From an uncultured Flavobacteriaceae bacterium (GTDB lineage Bacteria; Bacteroidota; Bacteroidia; Flavobacteriales; Flavobacteriaceae): a DNA stretch of 64,000 nt. The stretch's first letter is position 1. Each line of letters opens with the position of its first letter. The stretch lies in NCBI GenBank assembly GCA_943842625.1, contig CALTCK010000003.1, positions 1 through 64,000 of the forward strand, read 5' to 3'. Positions 30,157-39,220 of the stretch are shown here, one piece after another. Under the pieces are notes generated by a model, which did no database searches, was not told the DNA's origin, and saw only the letters and a list, made by a program, of their open reading frames with translations. The translations under genes were made by a program, and so were the position numbers.

Positions 30157-30814
30157 ATGTTGAAGAAATATTCTCTTTTGAGGTTCTCATTATGAAATCG
30201 GAATTTATTTCGTGAATACCTTCGAATACCTCAATTTTTAGATATTTCCCAAACAAACGATTTCCTTTGAGTGTTTCTTGAATTATTCTTACATCATTTA
30301 TATATGGATCTTTATTTCCGTAGGTATATGAGACTTTACTAGTTTTTTTCAAATGTGAAAAATCTTCAGGTTCTAATTCTACAGGTATACCTCCTGAATG
30401 TAATATTAAATGATTGCAATTAATTTTTCTTGCGGCTACCCATCTAGTTGCTATCGAAACACCTTGTGAGTATCCCAAAATAATTAAATTTGGAGGTGTA
30501 GAATTAATTTCAGTTTTATACACCTGATCAACATATGACAATACATTTTTAGTTTCTTCAAAAGTATTCTCTTTTGTTAACCATGAGGCCCCAACATGTT
30601 TAAAATCTTTTCCTTGGTAGTACTTAGAAGGCGCTTGGGGTGCAATTACAAAATTTTCTTCGGAGTTTATTTTCGAAAAGTAGTTAATAAAGTACTTGCT
30701 TAAATACCCTAAACCATGAAAAACAATCCAAACATTTTTTGTTTTTGTTGTATAGTTATTTAATACGGAATAGGTATTCGAGGACAAATAGATTACACTT
30801 TTTTCGGATGCCAT
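30155..30814 (-). CDS. Alpha/beta-hydrolase, phospholipase/carboxylesterase family
   Basis: This 219-residue cytoplasmic hydrolase has the nucleophile elbow GYSQGVS (S116), an oxyanion segment WIVFHGLGYLS, an aspartate in YGNKDPYI, and the histidine in EGIHEINSD. This makes a complete triad of the YpfH/carboxylesterase type. There is no signal peptide. The substrate is unknown. It is convergent with dnaK and divergent from the thioesterase gene, with a 41-bp gap that must hold both promoters. Confidence 0.82.
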   Translation of the reverse strand: MASEKSVIYLSSNTYSVLNNYTTKTKNVWIVFHGLGYLSKYFINYFSKINSEENFVIAPQAPSKYYQGKDFKHVGASWLTKENTFEETKNVLSYVDQVYKTEINSTPPNLIILGYSQGVSIATRWVAARKINCNHLILHSGGIPVELEPEDFSHLKKTSKVSYTYGNKDPYINDVRIIQETLKGNRLFGKYLKIEVFEGIHEINSDFIMRTSKENISST

Positions 30815-30829
30815 TAATAATACGTTTTG

Positions 30830-30837
30830 TATTTTTA
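30830..30837 (+). promoter_or_regulatory. Possible -7 box upstream of the thioesterase/men genes
   Basis: TATTTTTA differs from TAnnTTTG only in its last base and ends 18 bp before the thioesterase ATG. No good -33 element was found. Confidence 0.25.
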
Positions 30838-30855
30838 CAAAAGTAATCGATTTCT

Positions 30856-31275
30856 ATGAAAAAAAATAAAAAACAGATTTTAGCAGCATGTAATGCTATC
30901 TGTAAAGATACACTGATGGAAACTCTAGAGATAGAGTTTATCGATCTTACGGATGAGGTTTTAGTTGCAAAAATGCCCGTAACGAAAAGAGTTCATCAAC
31001 CCGATGGAGTACTACACGGAGGTGCAACAGTCGCTTTGGCTGAGAGCATTGGAAGTGCAGCCGCTTTTGTTTTTCTGAGGAATAACAATGTAACTGTTAG
31101 GGGCTTAGAAATAGCTGCGAATCATATTAAAAGTATAAAAGATGGCTATGTTTATGCCAAAGCAATCGCTTTGCATAAGGGAAGAACGACCCAACTTTGG
31201 CAAATCCGAATTGAAAATGAAAACGGAGACTTAATCTCTTTAGTCAAATTAACGACTATTACACTGCACAAATAA
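30856..31275 (+). CDS. menI: Hotdog-fold thioesterase, probable DHNA-CoA thioesterase
   Basis: This 139-residue PaaI/YdiI-type thioesterase has the HQPDGVLHGGATVALAESIGSAAAF segment, with the conserved HGG and the catalytic glutamate in LAES. It is followed directly by isochorismate synthase and MenD. The likely role is therefore hydrolysis of 1,4-dihydroxy-2-naphthoyl-CoA in menaquinone synthesis. Family alone would also allow other aromatic or acyl-CoA substrates, so the menI call rests on context. It is 7 bp before the next gene. Confidence 0.75.
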   Translation: MKKNKKQILAACNAICKDTLMETLEIEFIDLTDEVLVAKMPVTKRVHQPDGVLHGGATVALAESIGSAAAFVFLRNNNVTVRGLEIAANHIKSIKDGYVYAKAIALHKGRTTQLWQIRIENENGDLISLVKLTTITLHK

Positions 31276-31282
31276 CGATCAA

Positions 31283-32350
31283 TTGGATAATCTACATCTA
31301 CTAGAAAAAATTAAACAACAGTATAAAAATAATTTACCTTTTGTTCTATATTCATATCCTGAAAAAGTAAATGTAAATTTTATTTTACAAAAAGATGCTG
31401 TATGTTATGATACCGAGTCTTCCTTTAAAGAATATTTTATTTTTTCACCCTTTGATAATAAAAATAAAGCTATTTGTATCCCTTTAGCAAAAAGTTGTCA
31501 TTTTGAAACAAATTATTTAAAAACTAATGTTGAGATAAATGAAATTGAGACTTCAGATCACGTTAATAATAAAAAAAGCTATTTAAAATTAGTAGCAGAT
31601 GCAATTCAAAATATACAATCACAGAAAGCTACAAAAATTGTAATTTCTAGAAAAAAGGTAGTTCAGTTAAAAGAATTTAACCTTCTTGAATTAATAGAAA
31701 GGGTATTAAATTTATACCCTAAAGCTTTCCGATATGTATGGTATCATCCCAGTACGGGATTATGGTGTGGTGCCTCTCCAGAAGTATTACTTGAAACAGA
31801 TGGTGATTCATTTCGAACAATGGCACTGGCTGGTACTCAGAAAAATCATCATCGTAAAAAGGTTGAGTGGAATTTAAAAGAAAAAAATGAACAACAAGTT
31901 GTTGTGGACTCGATACAAAAAAGTTTAAAAAAAATAACCTCCAACGTAACTATTTCAAATACCTATAATCATAAAGCTGGTTCTCTGATTCATTTAAGAA
32001 CCGATATAAGTGGAACCATTAATAAAACAAATACTGAACTAAGGACTATCATGTCGTTGTTGCATCCAACTTCTGCAGTTTGTGGTTCACCTAAAAATTA
32101 TGCAAAAACATATATTTTAGAAAAAGAGAACTACCAACGTGATTTTTATACAGGATTCCTAGGATTTGTTGATGAATCTAAAAACAACTCAAGATTATTT
32201 GTCAATCTAAGGTGTATGAAAATTGAGAATACTACTGCCAATCTCTATATTGGTTGTGGCATTACTAAGGATTCAGATCCCTCGAAAGAATGGGAGGAAA
32301 CTTCCCATAAATCACAAACAATGCTACAAGTAATCTCATCGATGATATAA
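31283..32350 (+). CDS. menF: Isochorismate synthase
   Basis: This 355-residue enzyme of the chorismate-binding family converts chorismate to isochorismate, the entry to menaquinone. Conserved parts include IVISRKKVV, GASPEVLLE, MALAGTQ, LHPTSAVCGSPKNYA, YTGFLGFVD and YIGCGITKDSDPSKEWEE with the magnesium ligands. The start is TTG (TTGGATAAT, MDNLHLLEK), 7 bp after the thioesterase stop; no ATG is available near it. MenD follows 35 bp downstream. MenF rather than EntC or salicylate synthase is chosen because of the men neighbours. Confidence 0.92.
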   Translation: MDNLHLLEKIKQQYKNNLPFVLYSYPEKVNVNFILQKDAVCYDTESSFKEYFIFSPFDNKNKAICIPLAKSCHFETNYLKTNVEINEIETSDHVNNKKSYLKLVADAIQNIQSQKATKIVISRKKVVQLKEFNLLELIERVLNLYPKAFRYVWYHPSTGLWCGASPEVLLETDGDSFRTMALAGTQKNHHRKKVEWNLKEKNEQQVVVDSIQKSLKKITSNVTISNTYNHKAGSLIHLRTDISGTINKTNTELRTIMSLLHPTSAVCGSPKNYAKTYILEKENYQRDFYTGFLGFVDESKNNSRLFVNLRCMKIENTTANLYIGCGITKDSDPSKEWEETSHKSQTMLQVISSMI

Positions 32351-32372
32351 AGTATTATTCTTTTACTATTTG

Positions 32373-32380
32373 TATTTTTA
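32373..32380 (+). promoter_or_regulatory. Possible -7 box of menD
   Basis: TATTTTTA ends 5 bp before the menD ATG, so a transcript from it would be leaderless or nearly so. It has one mismatch to TAnnTTTG. Confidence 0.25.
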
Positions 32381-32385
32381 CACCA

Positions 32386-34050
32386 ATGAAATATTCATCA
32401 AAAAAAATATCTCAATTAATTACTCAATTATGCATATCAAGAGGGATAGAAAATATTATCATCTCTCCAGGATCTAGAAACGCTCCGCTAACTATTGGTT
32501 TTTCAGAAAATAAAAAATTCTCTTGTTTTAGTATCGTTGACGAACGATGTGCTGCTTTTTTTGCACTAGGTATAGCTCAACAGCTCAATAAACCAACTGT
32601 ATTAGTTTGTTCTTCAGGGTCAGCATTATTAAATTACTATCCAGCAGTATCGGAAGCATTTTACAGTGACATCCCTTTAGTTGTGATATCTGCAGATAGG
32701 CCTTCAAGTTTAATTGATATAGGGGATGGTCAGACAATAAGACAAGAAAATGTTTTTGAAAATCATATTTTAGAGAGTTGTAATTGCATAGAGGGCGATG
32801 ATTGCATTAATTTTAATCAAATACTAGTTTCTTCAGCCTTAAATACTGCTATTGAAAAGAGTGGTCCTGTTCATATAAATGTCCCATTTTCAGAACCTTT
32901 ATATAATACCTGTGATTTGTTATCTATTGAAATTAATGATGATATTCAAGCAAAAAAGGATTCTACTTTAATAAATGATGTATCCTTTTTTGCGAAAAAA
33001 TGGAACACCTCAAAGAAAAAATTAATATTGATAGGTGTTCATTATTTCAATAGATTGGAAGGAGCTTTTTTAGAGATTTTAGCAAAAGACGAGAGTGTAC
33101 TAATTTTAACTGAAACTACCTCTAACCTTCATCATAAAAATATAATCAACTCTATAGATCAATTAATTACTTCTTTTGATAATGTAGAAATTGAAAAGTT
33201 TCAACCAGATATTCTTTTAACCTTTGGGGGAATGGTAATCTCAAAAAAAATTAAAGCTTTATTAAGAAAAAATAAACCACAAGAACACTGGCATATAGAT
33301 AGTAAAAAAGCACTAGACACTTATTTTTGTTTAACTCATCACTTTAAAACGACTCCCGCTCTTTTCTTTAAGCAATTTTTATCCTTAACCACTAATTTAG
33401 CAAGTAACTATCAATCTTTTTTTATTGATAAAAGGAACGAAAGAAGAAAAAAACATGCGGCTTATATCGATCAAGTTGTTTTTTCAGATTTATATGTTTT
33501 TTCAAAATTGACTACCTCACTACCCTCTAACGTTAATTTACAGTTAAGCAATAGCTCCACCATTAGATACGCGCAGCTTTTTAATTTTAAAGAAGATATA
33601 GCTGTATTTTGTAACAGGGGCACAAGTGGAATCGATGGCAGCACTTCAACTGCCATTGGTGCAGCTGTTGCAAGTGAAAAAGAAACAGTATTTATTACAG
33701 GTGATTTAAGTTTTCTCTACGACAGTAATGCACTTTGGAATAATTATATTCCTTTTAATTTTAAAATTATTGTCATTAATAATGGTGGTGGTGGAATTTT
33801 CCGAATACTACCCGGAGAAAAAAACACTCCAAACTTTGATAGATTTATTGAGACTAAGCACAATCTTTCAGCTGAATATTTATGTAAAATGTTCGATATT
33901 AAGTATTTTGTTGCAACTACTAAAAGGGAATTAGAGGATTCGTTACCACTCTTCTATGCTACACAAAATAAGCCTCATTTATTAGAAGTTTTCACTCCTA
34001 GTTCTCTGAATGATCAAGTACTTTTGGATTATTTTGAATATTTAAAATAA
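32386..34050 (+). CDS. menD: SEPHCHC synthase
   Basis: This 554-residue thiamine-diphosphate enzyme adds a succinyl semialdehyde unit from 2-oxoglutarate to isochorismate. IIISPGSRNAPLTIGF is the N-terminal signature. DERCAAFFALGIA carries the conserved Glu of the Pyr domain, and NRGTSGIDGSTSTAIGAA with GDLSFLYDSNAL forms the diphosphate and metal site. The length is that of the family. menF lies upstream, and menB is at 42823 in the same orientation but separated by unrelated genes. menH, menC, menE and menA are not in the window. Confidence 0.95.
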   Translation: MKYSSKKISQLITQLCISRGIENIIISPGSRNAPLTIGFSENKKFSCFSIVDERCAAFFALGIAQQLNKPTVLVCSSGSALLNYYPAVSEAFYSDIPLVVISADRPSSLIDIGDGQTIRQENVFENHILESCNCIEGDDCINFNQILVSSALNTAIEKSGPVHINVPFSEPLYNTCDLLSIEINDDIQAKKDSTLINDVSFFAKKWNTSKKKLILIGVHYFNRLEGAFLEILAKDESVLILTETTSNLHHKNIINSIDQLITSFDNVEIEKFQPDILLTFGGMVISKKIKALLRKNKPQEHWHIDSKKALDTYFCLTHHFKTTPALFFKQFLSLTTNLASNYQSFFIDKRNERRKKHAAYIDQVVFSDLYVFSKLTTSLPSNVNLQLSNSSTIRYAQLFNFKEDIAVFCNRGTSGIDGSTSTAIGAAVASEKETVFITGDLSFLYDSNALWNNYIPFNFKIIVINNGGGGIFRILPGEKNTPNFDRFIETKHNLSAEYLCKMFDIKYFVATTKRELEDSLPLFYATQNKPHLLEVFTPSSLNDQVLLDYFEYLK

Positions 34051-34088
34051 TTTCATCGCCGGTTTAAATTTATATTGGTAATAGCGTT

Positions 34089-34096
34089 TATATTTG
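34089..34096 (+). promoter_or_regulatory. -7 box before the S1/CvfB-like gene
   Basis: TATATTTG matches TAnnTTTG exactly and ends 4 bp before the ATG, predicting a leaderless mRNA. A TTG is present upstream at 34075 but only 11 bp away, too close for a normal -33 element. Confidence 0.45.
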
Positions 34097-34100
34097 TGTA

Positions 34101-34937
34101 ATGTTTGAAATAGGAAAATATACAACTTTAAAAATTTTAAGAGAAACAGAACCTGGCCTATATCTTGGAAATGATAGTGAAGCAGAAGAAGTTATTTTAC
34201 TCCCTCATAAATATAAACCAGAATCTTTTGAAATAGGAGATGAATTGAAAGTTTTCATATACCTTGACTATGAAGAGCGCCCCATTGCAACAACACTTGA
34301 ACCTTTCGTTCAGCTCCAAAGCTTTGGTTTTTTAAGATGTGCGGATGTAACTAAACACGGTGCATTTATGGACTGGGGTCTCGAAAAGCATCTATTTGTT
34401 TCATTTAAAGAGCAAGCTAGACCAATGAAAGTAAACAATTGGTATATTGTTTATTTATATCTGGATGAACAAACAAACCGACTTACTGGATCTAGTAAAA
34501 CCAATCAATTTTTGCAAAACGACCATATTACGGTAGAAACCTATGATGAGGTCGAAATTTTAGTAACTCATTTAACTGATAAAGGTGCTAATGTAATAAT
34601 AAATGGGCAACACAAAGGGCTTATTTATCTAGAAGATATTTTTGAAGATTTAAGAACAGGTGATCGCTTAAAAGCATATATAAAAAAAATAAGAGAGGAT
34701 CATAAAATAGATGTCGTTCTTCAAAAGCAAGGTTATCGAAGCATAGAACCCAACGCTCAATATATTTTGGACGAACTCAAAACTGCTGGAGGGTTTTTAT
34801 CCATAAATGACAAATCTTCACCAGAAACAATAAAGGAATTACTTGGCTTAAGTAAAAAAAGCTTTAAGAAAGCAATAGGTAGCCTTTATAAAGATCGTTT
34901 AATCCTTTTAAAAGATGACGGGATAGAATTGATTTAA
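34101..34937 (+). CDS. CvfB-like S1 RNA-binding protein
   Basis: The protein has 278 residues with the YitL/CvfB architecture: two or three S1-type OB folds (VQLQSFGFLRCADVTKHGAFMDWGLEKHLFV is an S1 repeat at about 70-100; a further one lies at about 145-210) and a C-terminal winged-helix-like domain with GFLSINDKSSPETIKELLGLSKKSFKKAIGSL. In Firmicutes CvfB binds RNA and affects virulence gene expression. The role in Bacteroidota is unknown. It is a highly conserved single-copy type protein and is unlikely to be part of menaquinone synthesis despite its position. Confidence 0.85.
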   Translation: MFEIGKYTTLKILRETEPGLYLGNDSEAEEVILLPHKYKPESFEIGDELKVFIYLDYEERPIATTLEPFVQLQSFGFLRCADVTKHGAFMDWGLEKHLFVSFKEQARPMKVNNWYIVYLYLDEQTNRLTGSSKTNQFLQNDHITVETYDEVEILVTHLTDKGANVIINGQHKGLIYLEDIFEDLRTGDRLKAYIKKIREDHKIDVVLQKQGYRSIEPNAQYILDELKTAGGFLSINDKSSPETIKELLGLSKKSFKKAIGSLYKDRLILLKDDGIELI

Positions 34938-35023
34938 TTTTATCGTCTAAATAACTTTAAATCATATTTTTTTTGGTATTATATAACTCCTATCTTCGTA
35001 AATATATCAACGCGTATACCTAG

Positions 35024-35818
35024 GTGAATTTTAAAAATAAAACATTATGGATAACTGGAGCTTCCTCGGGAATAGGAAGAGCTTTTGCTATTGAATTATC
35101 CAAAAAAAAATGTCAATTAATTCTTTCTGGCAGAAATAAAGGTTCCTTAGATCAAGTGTCAAAAATATGCAAAGTAAATGGTAGTTCAACCCTCGTAATT
35201 CCTTTTGATCTTGGCGATGAGAATAGCGTTAATCTTGCAGCACATTCAGTAATCGACAAAAATTTAAATATACATGGATTGTATCATTTTGGGGGTATTA
35301 GTCAACGTTCTCTTGCAAGTGAAACCAAGTTAAGCATAGATCGTAAGATATTTGAAGTTAATTTTTTTGGGACTATTGCTCTAACTAAAAAAATATTACC
35401 AATTTTATTAAAAAATAAAAAGGCACAAATAGGAGTAACAACTAGTATAGTTGGTAAATTTGGATTTCCATACCGATCCTCCTATTCAGCTACTAAACAC
35501 GCATTACACGGTTTTTTTGAAAGTTTAAGGATTGAAAATAAAGAAAATGGTTTGATCATATCAATGATTGTACCTGGAAGAATCAAAACTAGTATTTCAA
35601 AAAATGCCATCGATAAAGAAGGAAATTCCTATAATAAAATGGATCCAGGTCAAGATAAAGGTAAAACGGCTGAAAGCACCGTAAAAATAATAGTTAATAA
35701 ATTAGAAAACGATAAAAAAGAAATTTTAGTAGGAGGCAAGGAAATAATAATGGTTTATGTTCGTAGATTTTTTCCTAGCCTTTATTATTATCTATCAAAA
35801 AAAATAAAGCCTTTTTAA
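35024..35818 (+). CDS. Short-chain dehydrogenase/reductase
   Basis: This 264-residue classical SDR has TGASSGIGRAFA (nucleotide-binding Gly motif) and the catalytic S-Y-K residues in TTSIVGKFGFPYRSSYSATKHA (the YSATK form). The start is GTG (GTGAATTTTAAAAAT). The C-terminus (VRRFFPSLYYYLSKKIKPF) is hydrophobic and basic, as in DHRS7-like or membrane-associated SDRs. The substrate is unknown. It is followed 10 bp later by the VOC protein gene, so the two may be co-transcribed. Confidence 0.88.
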   Translation: MNFKNKTLWITGASSGIGRAFAIELSKKKCQLILSGRNKGSLDQVSKICKVNGSSTLVIPFDLGDENSVNLAAHSVIDKNLNIHGLYHFGGISQRSLASETKLSIDRKIFEVNFFGTIALTKKILPILLKNKKAQIGVTTSIVGKFGFPYRSSYSATKHALHGFFESLRIENKENGLIISMIVPGRIKTSISKNAIDKEGNSYNKMDPGQDKGKTAESTVKIIVNKLENDKKEILVGGKEIIMVYVRRFFPSLYYYLSKKIKPF

Positions 35819-35827
35819 AAAGAAACT

Positions 35828-36883
35828 ATGAAAATTAACGGAATTCAACAACTTGGAGTAGGAGTTACAGATATTGAAGAAGCTTGGAACTGGTATCGTA
35901 GATTTTTCTCGATGGATATTCTTATGTTTGATGAAGAAGCTGTTGCAGAGCTTATGTTAGCTCATACTGATGGGCAACCAAGAAAAAGACACGCTATTTT
36001 AGCTTTAAACCTTGAGGGTGGTGGTGGCTTTGAAATATGGAAACATACTGGTAAAAGCCCAACTCCAATTGATTTTGAAATTCAATTAGGTGATTTAGGA
36101 ATAAATATTGGAGTTTTAAAATGCCAGGATGCAGAAATTGCGTATCAAAAATATGCCAGTGCTGGTTTAAATTTATTAGGTGAAATCTCAATTGACCCCA
36201 ATGGAAAGAAACATTTTTTCTTAAAAGATCTTTATAACAATATTTGGGAAATTAAAGAACACCCCGAAGTCTTTAAAAAAGAAAAAGCAGTTAATGGAGG
36301 TGTTTTTGGTACTATAATTGGAGTTAAAAGCATTGACGAAAGCCTTACAGTTTATAAGGATATTTTAGGATATGACGAAGTTATTTATGATCAAACAGGA
36401 GTATTTAATGATTATAAATTCATTGCTGGAGGCGATAAAGAGTTTCGGAGAGTTTTATTAAGACATTCCGATGTTAAAAATGGTGCGTTTAGTAGTCTTT
36501 TTGGTAAATCTGAAATTGAATTGGTACAGGTTTTAAATAGAGAACAAAAAGCGATTTATGAAGGTCGCATATGGGGAGATCCAGGATTTATACATTTATG
36601 CTTTGATATTAATGATATGGATGCTTTAAGAGATAAAGCAAAACGATTAGGATTTCCTTTTACTGTTGATAGTGCAAAAGCTATGGATACCTTTGATATG
36701 GGTGACGCAGGAGGTAATTTTGCCTATATTCAGGCACCAGAGGGGACATTAATAGAATTTGTGGAAACTCATAAAATCCCACTTATCAAAAAAATAGGTT
36801 GGAATATAGATTTTAGAAAACGAGGAAATCACCCATTACCCAGATGGATATTAAATTTATTTAAATACAAAAGAGTAAAGTAA
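35828..36883 (+). CDS. Double VOC (glyoxalase/dioxygenase fold) protein
   Basis: The protein has 351 residues with two vicinal-oxygen-chelate modules (about 1-135 and 155-320). Module 1 begins GIQQLGVGVTDIEEAWNWYRRFF, ends NIWEIKEHPE, and carries acidic metal-ligand candidates. Module 2 begins FGTIIGVKSIDESLTVYKDILGY and ends GTLIEFVETH. A basic C-terminal tail follows. The length and the two modules recall HPPD and extradiol-type enzymes, but the motifs for those activities are not recognised. Co-location with an SDR suggests a small-molecule modification step. The function is unknown. Confidence 0.75.
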   Translation: MKINGIQQLGVGVTDIEEAWNWYRRFFSMDILMFDEEAVAELMLAHTDGQPRKRHAILALNLEGGGGFEIWKHTGKSPTPIDFEIQLGDLGINIGVLKCQDAEIAYQKYASAGLNLLGEISIDPNGKKHFFLKDLYNNIWEIKEHPEVFKKEKAVNGGVFGTIIGVKSIDESLTVYKDILGYDEVIYDQTGVFNDYKFIAGGDKEFRRVLLRHSDVKNGAFSSLFGKSEIELVQVLNREQKAIYEGRIWGDPGFIHLCFDINDMDALRDKAKRLGFPFTVDSAKAMDTFDMGDAGGNFAYIQAPEGTLIEFVETHKIPLIKKIGWNIDFRKRGNHPLPRWILNLFKYKRVK

Positions 36884-36887
36884 TTCT

Positions 36888-37793
36888 TTATTTATTTTCA
36901 ATCAAAAGATTGGATAATGCAGTATTTAAATTTTTGAATTTAAAATTAAATCCGCTATTGATTAACTTTTCTACAGCTATTTGTTTGCCACTGGTCAAGG
37001 TTTTACTTAATTCCCCAAAAATAAGTTTTAAAAGAAAATCAGGAATTTTAATCTGTATCACCTTTCTGCCTAAAAGTTCTGCAATTTTTGAATTCAATTC
37101 TAAATAGGTATTATTAATTGGAGCAACTGCATTATAGGGACCCATATAGTTTTTATTAGTAATTGAACACATAAAAATAGCTATTAGATCATCTATATGA
37201 ATCCAAGCAAACGGTTGTTTACCATCACCAAATATTGGTAATATTCCAAATTTTATAGGAAGTTTAATTTTTTCAAAAGCACCTTTATGTTTAGTTAATA
37301 CAATTCCAGTTCTAATAATAATGGTACGGATGTTTAATTCATTAAATCGTAAGGCTTCGGTTTCCCAATCAAGACAAATTTTAGCTAGAAAATCAGACCC
37401 ACATACATTGTCTTCTTTGAAAATTTTTGATGATTTTTTTGTACCGTAATATCCTACTGCAGAAGAATTAATAAAAAAATCAATTAAAATATTATTCTTT
37501 TTTATGGATTCAAAAAGTAATCTAGTTGAGAGAATACGACTATCATAAAGAGTTCTTTTTCTTTTCTCTGTCCACCTGGTTCCCGCAATATTTGCTCCTG
37601 TTAAGTTAATTACACCAGAAACTCCTTTAAAAGCATTAAGATCTATATAGCCATCATTAATATCCCATAAAAAAGTATTTGAATCTTTACTTTTTATTCT
37701 ACTTAGGATATTAATCGAAAATCCTTTTTTAATTAATTTATTTTTTAAATGAGAACCTATTAGACCAGTCCCTCCAACTATTAATATTTTCAA
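36888..37793 (-). CDS. SDR39U1/YfcH-like NAD(P)-dependent epimerase-type protein
   Basis: This 301-residue protein of the TIGR01777 family is often annotated as a cell-division inhibitor SulA homolog, although no division role is proven. ILIVGGTGLIGSHLKNKLIKKG is the nucleotide-binding start. INLTGANIAGTRWTEKRKRTLYDSRI is the diagnostic family segment, and FINSSAVGYYG holds the tyrosine motif. A C-terminal DUF1731-like end (KLIFGELSKTLTSGKQIAVEKL) is present. It is 7 bp after the MFS transporter gene on the same strand and convergent with the VOC gene. Confidence 0.88.
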   Translation of the reverse strand: MKILIVGGTGLIGSHLKNKLIKKGFSINILSRIKSKDSNTFLWDINDGYIDLNAFKGVSGVINLTGANIAGTRWTEKRKRTLYDSRILSTRLLFESIKKNNILIDFFINSSAVGYYGTKKSSKIFKEDNVCGSDFLAKICLDWETEALRFNELNIRTIIIRTGIVLTKHKGAFEKIKLPIKFGILPIFGDGKQPFAWIHIDDLIAIFMCSITNKNYMGPYNAVAPINNTYLELNSKIAELLGRKVIQIKIPDFLLKLIFGELSKTLTSGKQIAVEKLINSGFNFKFKNLNTALSNLLIENK

Positions 37794-37800
37794 TTTCCAA

Positions 37801-39114
37801 CTATTTTGTTGCTGATTTAATCATTCCGTAATATAATATGTATCCATAACAAACTATTGTAAGTATAAATGCTGTCTTAAATCCAAATCCATCGATTAAA
37901 CTTCCAAAAGCGAAAGGAATAATTGCTCCACCTACAATTGCCATACATAATAAACCAGAAGCTTGTGCCTTTAAATCACCTAAACCTCTAAGAGTTAGAG
38001 TGAAGATTGTTGGAAACATGATTGAGTTGAATAAGCCAACCGCCAGAATAGACCACATTGACAATAAACCAACTGTATTAATTGATATTATAATCAATAT
38101 TATAGCAAGTGAAGCAAAAATACTTAATACTCTACCCGGTGACATTATCTTTGTTAAATAAGCACCAATAAATCGACCTACCATTGCACCTCCCCAATAA
38201 AAAATTATAAAAATTCCTAATAATGATTTGGGATCAGAATTCGAAAACGTTTTATTGAAAGTGCTAGCTATTGTATTAGCAATACTCATCATTGTATTAT
38301 TTTCAGCAACTATTACTGCTAAGTTCATATCGTCAAAGTAGTTGACTAAAAAACTCCCAATAGCGACTTCTGCACCAACGTAAACAAATATTCCAAGCGC
38401 CCCCAACATCATCAATTTATTTTTCAATAAAGCTAAGTAACCTCCTTTAGGACTATCTTCCATAACTTTTGGTAACTTTATAAAAGAAAAGATAAGAGCT
38501 AATATTCCTATGAAGGTAGCGATGAGCAAAAATGGTACTTGGACTGTCGCTGCCTCTTCTGCATAATAATTTGCTTTATCTGTTATATTAAGAAGATCAA
38601 TTTCCTCTGATGTTTTTACAGAATCACTCAATAAAAATAAAGCACCCACAACTGGCGCAATAGTTGTTCCTAAAGAATTAAATGCTTGTGATAGGTTCAG
38701 ACGACTCGATGCTCCCTCTTCAGAACCTAATAAGGCAACATAAGGATTTGCAGCTACTTGTAGAACAGTAATCCCACTAGCCAAAGTAAAATAACCAATT
38801 AAAAAAACATTAAAATTTCTATATTCCGCCGCAGGATAGAATAATAGACATCCTAATGCCATTATTATTAAACCTAAAACAATCCCTTTTTTATATCCAA
38901 TTTTTGTGAGTATAGCTCCAGCTGGCAAGGAAACAACAAAAAACGCAGTAAAAAAAGCGAATTGAACTAATACCGTTTTTGCATATGACATTTCAAAAAC
39001 ATCCTTTAATCGTGGGACCAAACTATCTACTAGAACTGTAATAAATCCCCATAAAAAAAATAGAATAGTAACTGATATAAATGAGGATTGATAGGATTTT
39101 GTTTGTTTCATCAT
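37801..39114 (-). CDS. FucP-like sugar MFS transporter
   Basis: The protein has 437 residues and 12 predicted helices, of the sugar:proton symporter FucP/NagP group found in Bacteroidota (FISVTILFFLWGFITVLVDSLVPRLKDVF near the N-terminus, YKKGIVLG in loop 2-3). I chose the ATG at 39114 (MMKQTKSYQSS). An open frame extends 21 codons upstream (MTNQLTKSVRC), but homologous proteins begin near the chosen Met and the extra part is basic and low in conservation. The substrate is unknown; glucose, fucose or N-acetylglucosamine are possible. It follows the FG-GAP lipoprotein gene on the same strand (106-bp gap). Confidence 0.85.
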   Translation of the reverse strand: MMKQTKSYQSSFISVTILFFLWGFITVLVDSLVPRLKDVFEMSYAKTVLVQFAFFTAFFVVSLPAGAILTKIGYKKGIVLGLIIMALGCLLFYPAAEYRNFNVFLIGYFTLASGITVLQVAANPYVALLGSEEGASSRLNLSQAFNSLGTTIAPVVGALFLLSDSVKTSEEIDLLNITDKANYYAEEAATVQVPFLLIATFIGILALIFSFIKLPKVMEDSPKGGYLALLKNKLMMLGALGIFVYVGAEVAIGSFLVNYFDDMNLAVIVAENNTMMSIANTIASTFNKTFSNSDPKSLLGIFIIFYWGGAMVGRFIGAYLTKIMSPGRVLSIFASLAIILIIISINTVGLLSMWSILAVGLFNSIMFPTIFTLTLRGLGDLKAQASGLLCMAIVGGAIIPFAFGSLIDGFGFKTAFILTIVCYGYILYYGMIKSATK

Positions 39115-39220
39115 AATTTTAATTTTGTTGGTTATATTTTTGTTACACCTTACTGATTTAGTTAGTTGATTAGTCAAATAAAAATTAAAAGATTAAAGAA
39201 TTAGTTATTTTTTAGTGCAA

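Noticed and set aside
39115-39177. Longer start for the MFS transporter (MTNQLTKSVRC)
   Set aside because: The extra 21 residues are not typical of FucP-like proteins, which begin close to the Met at 39114.
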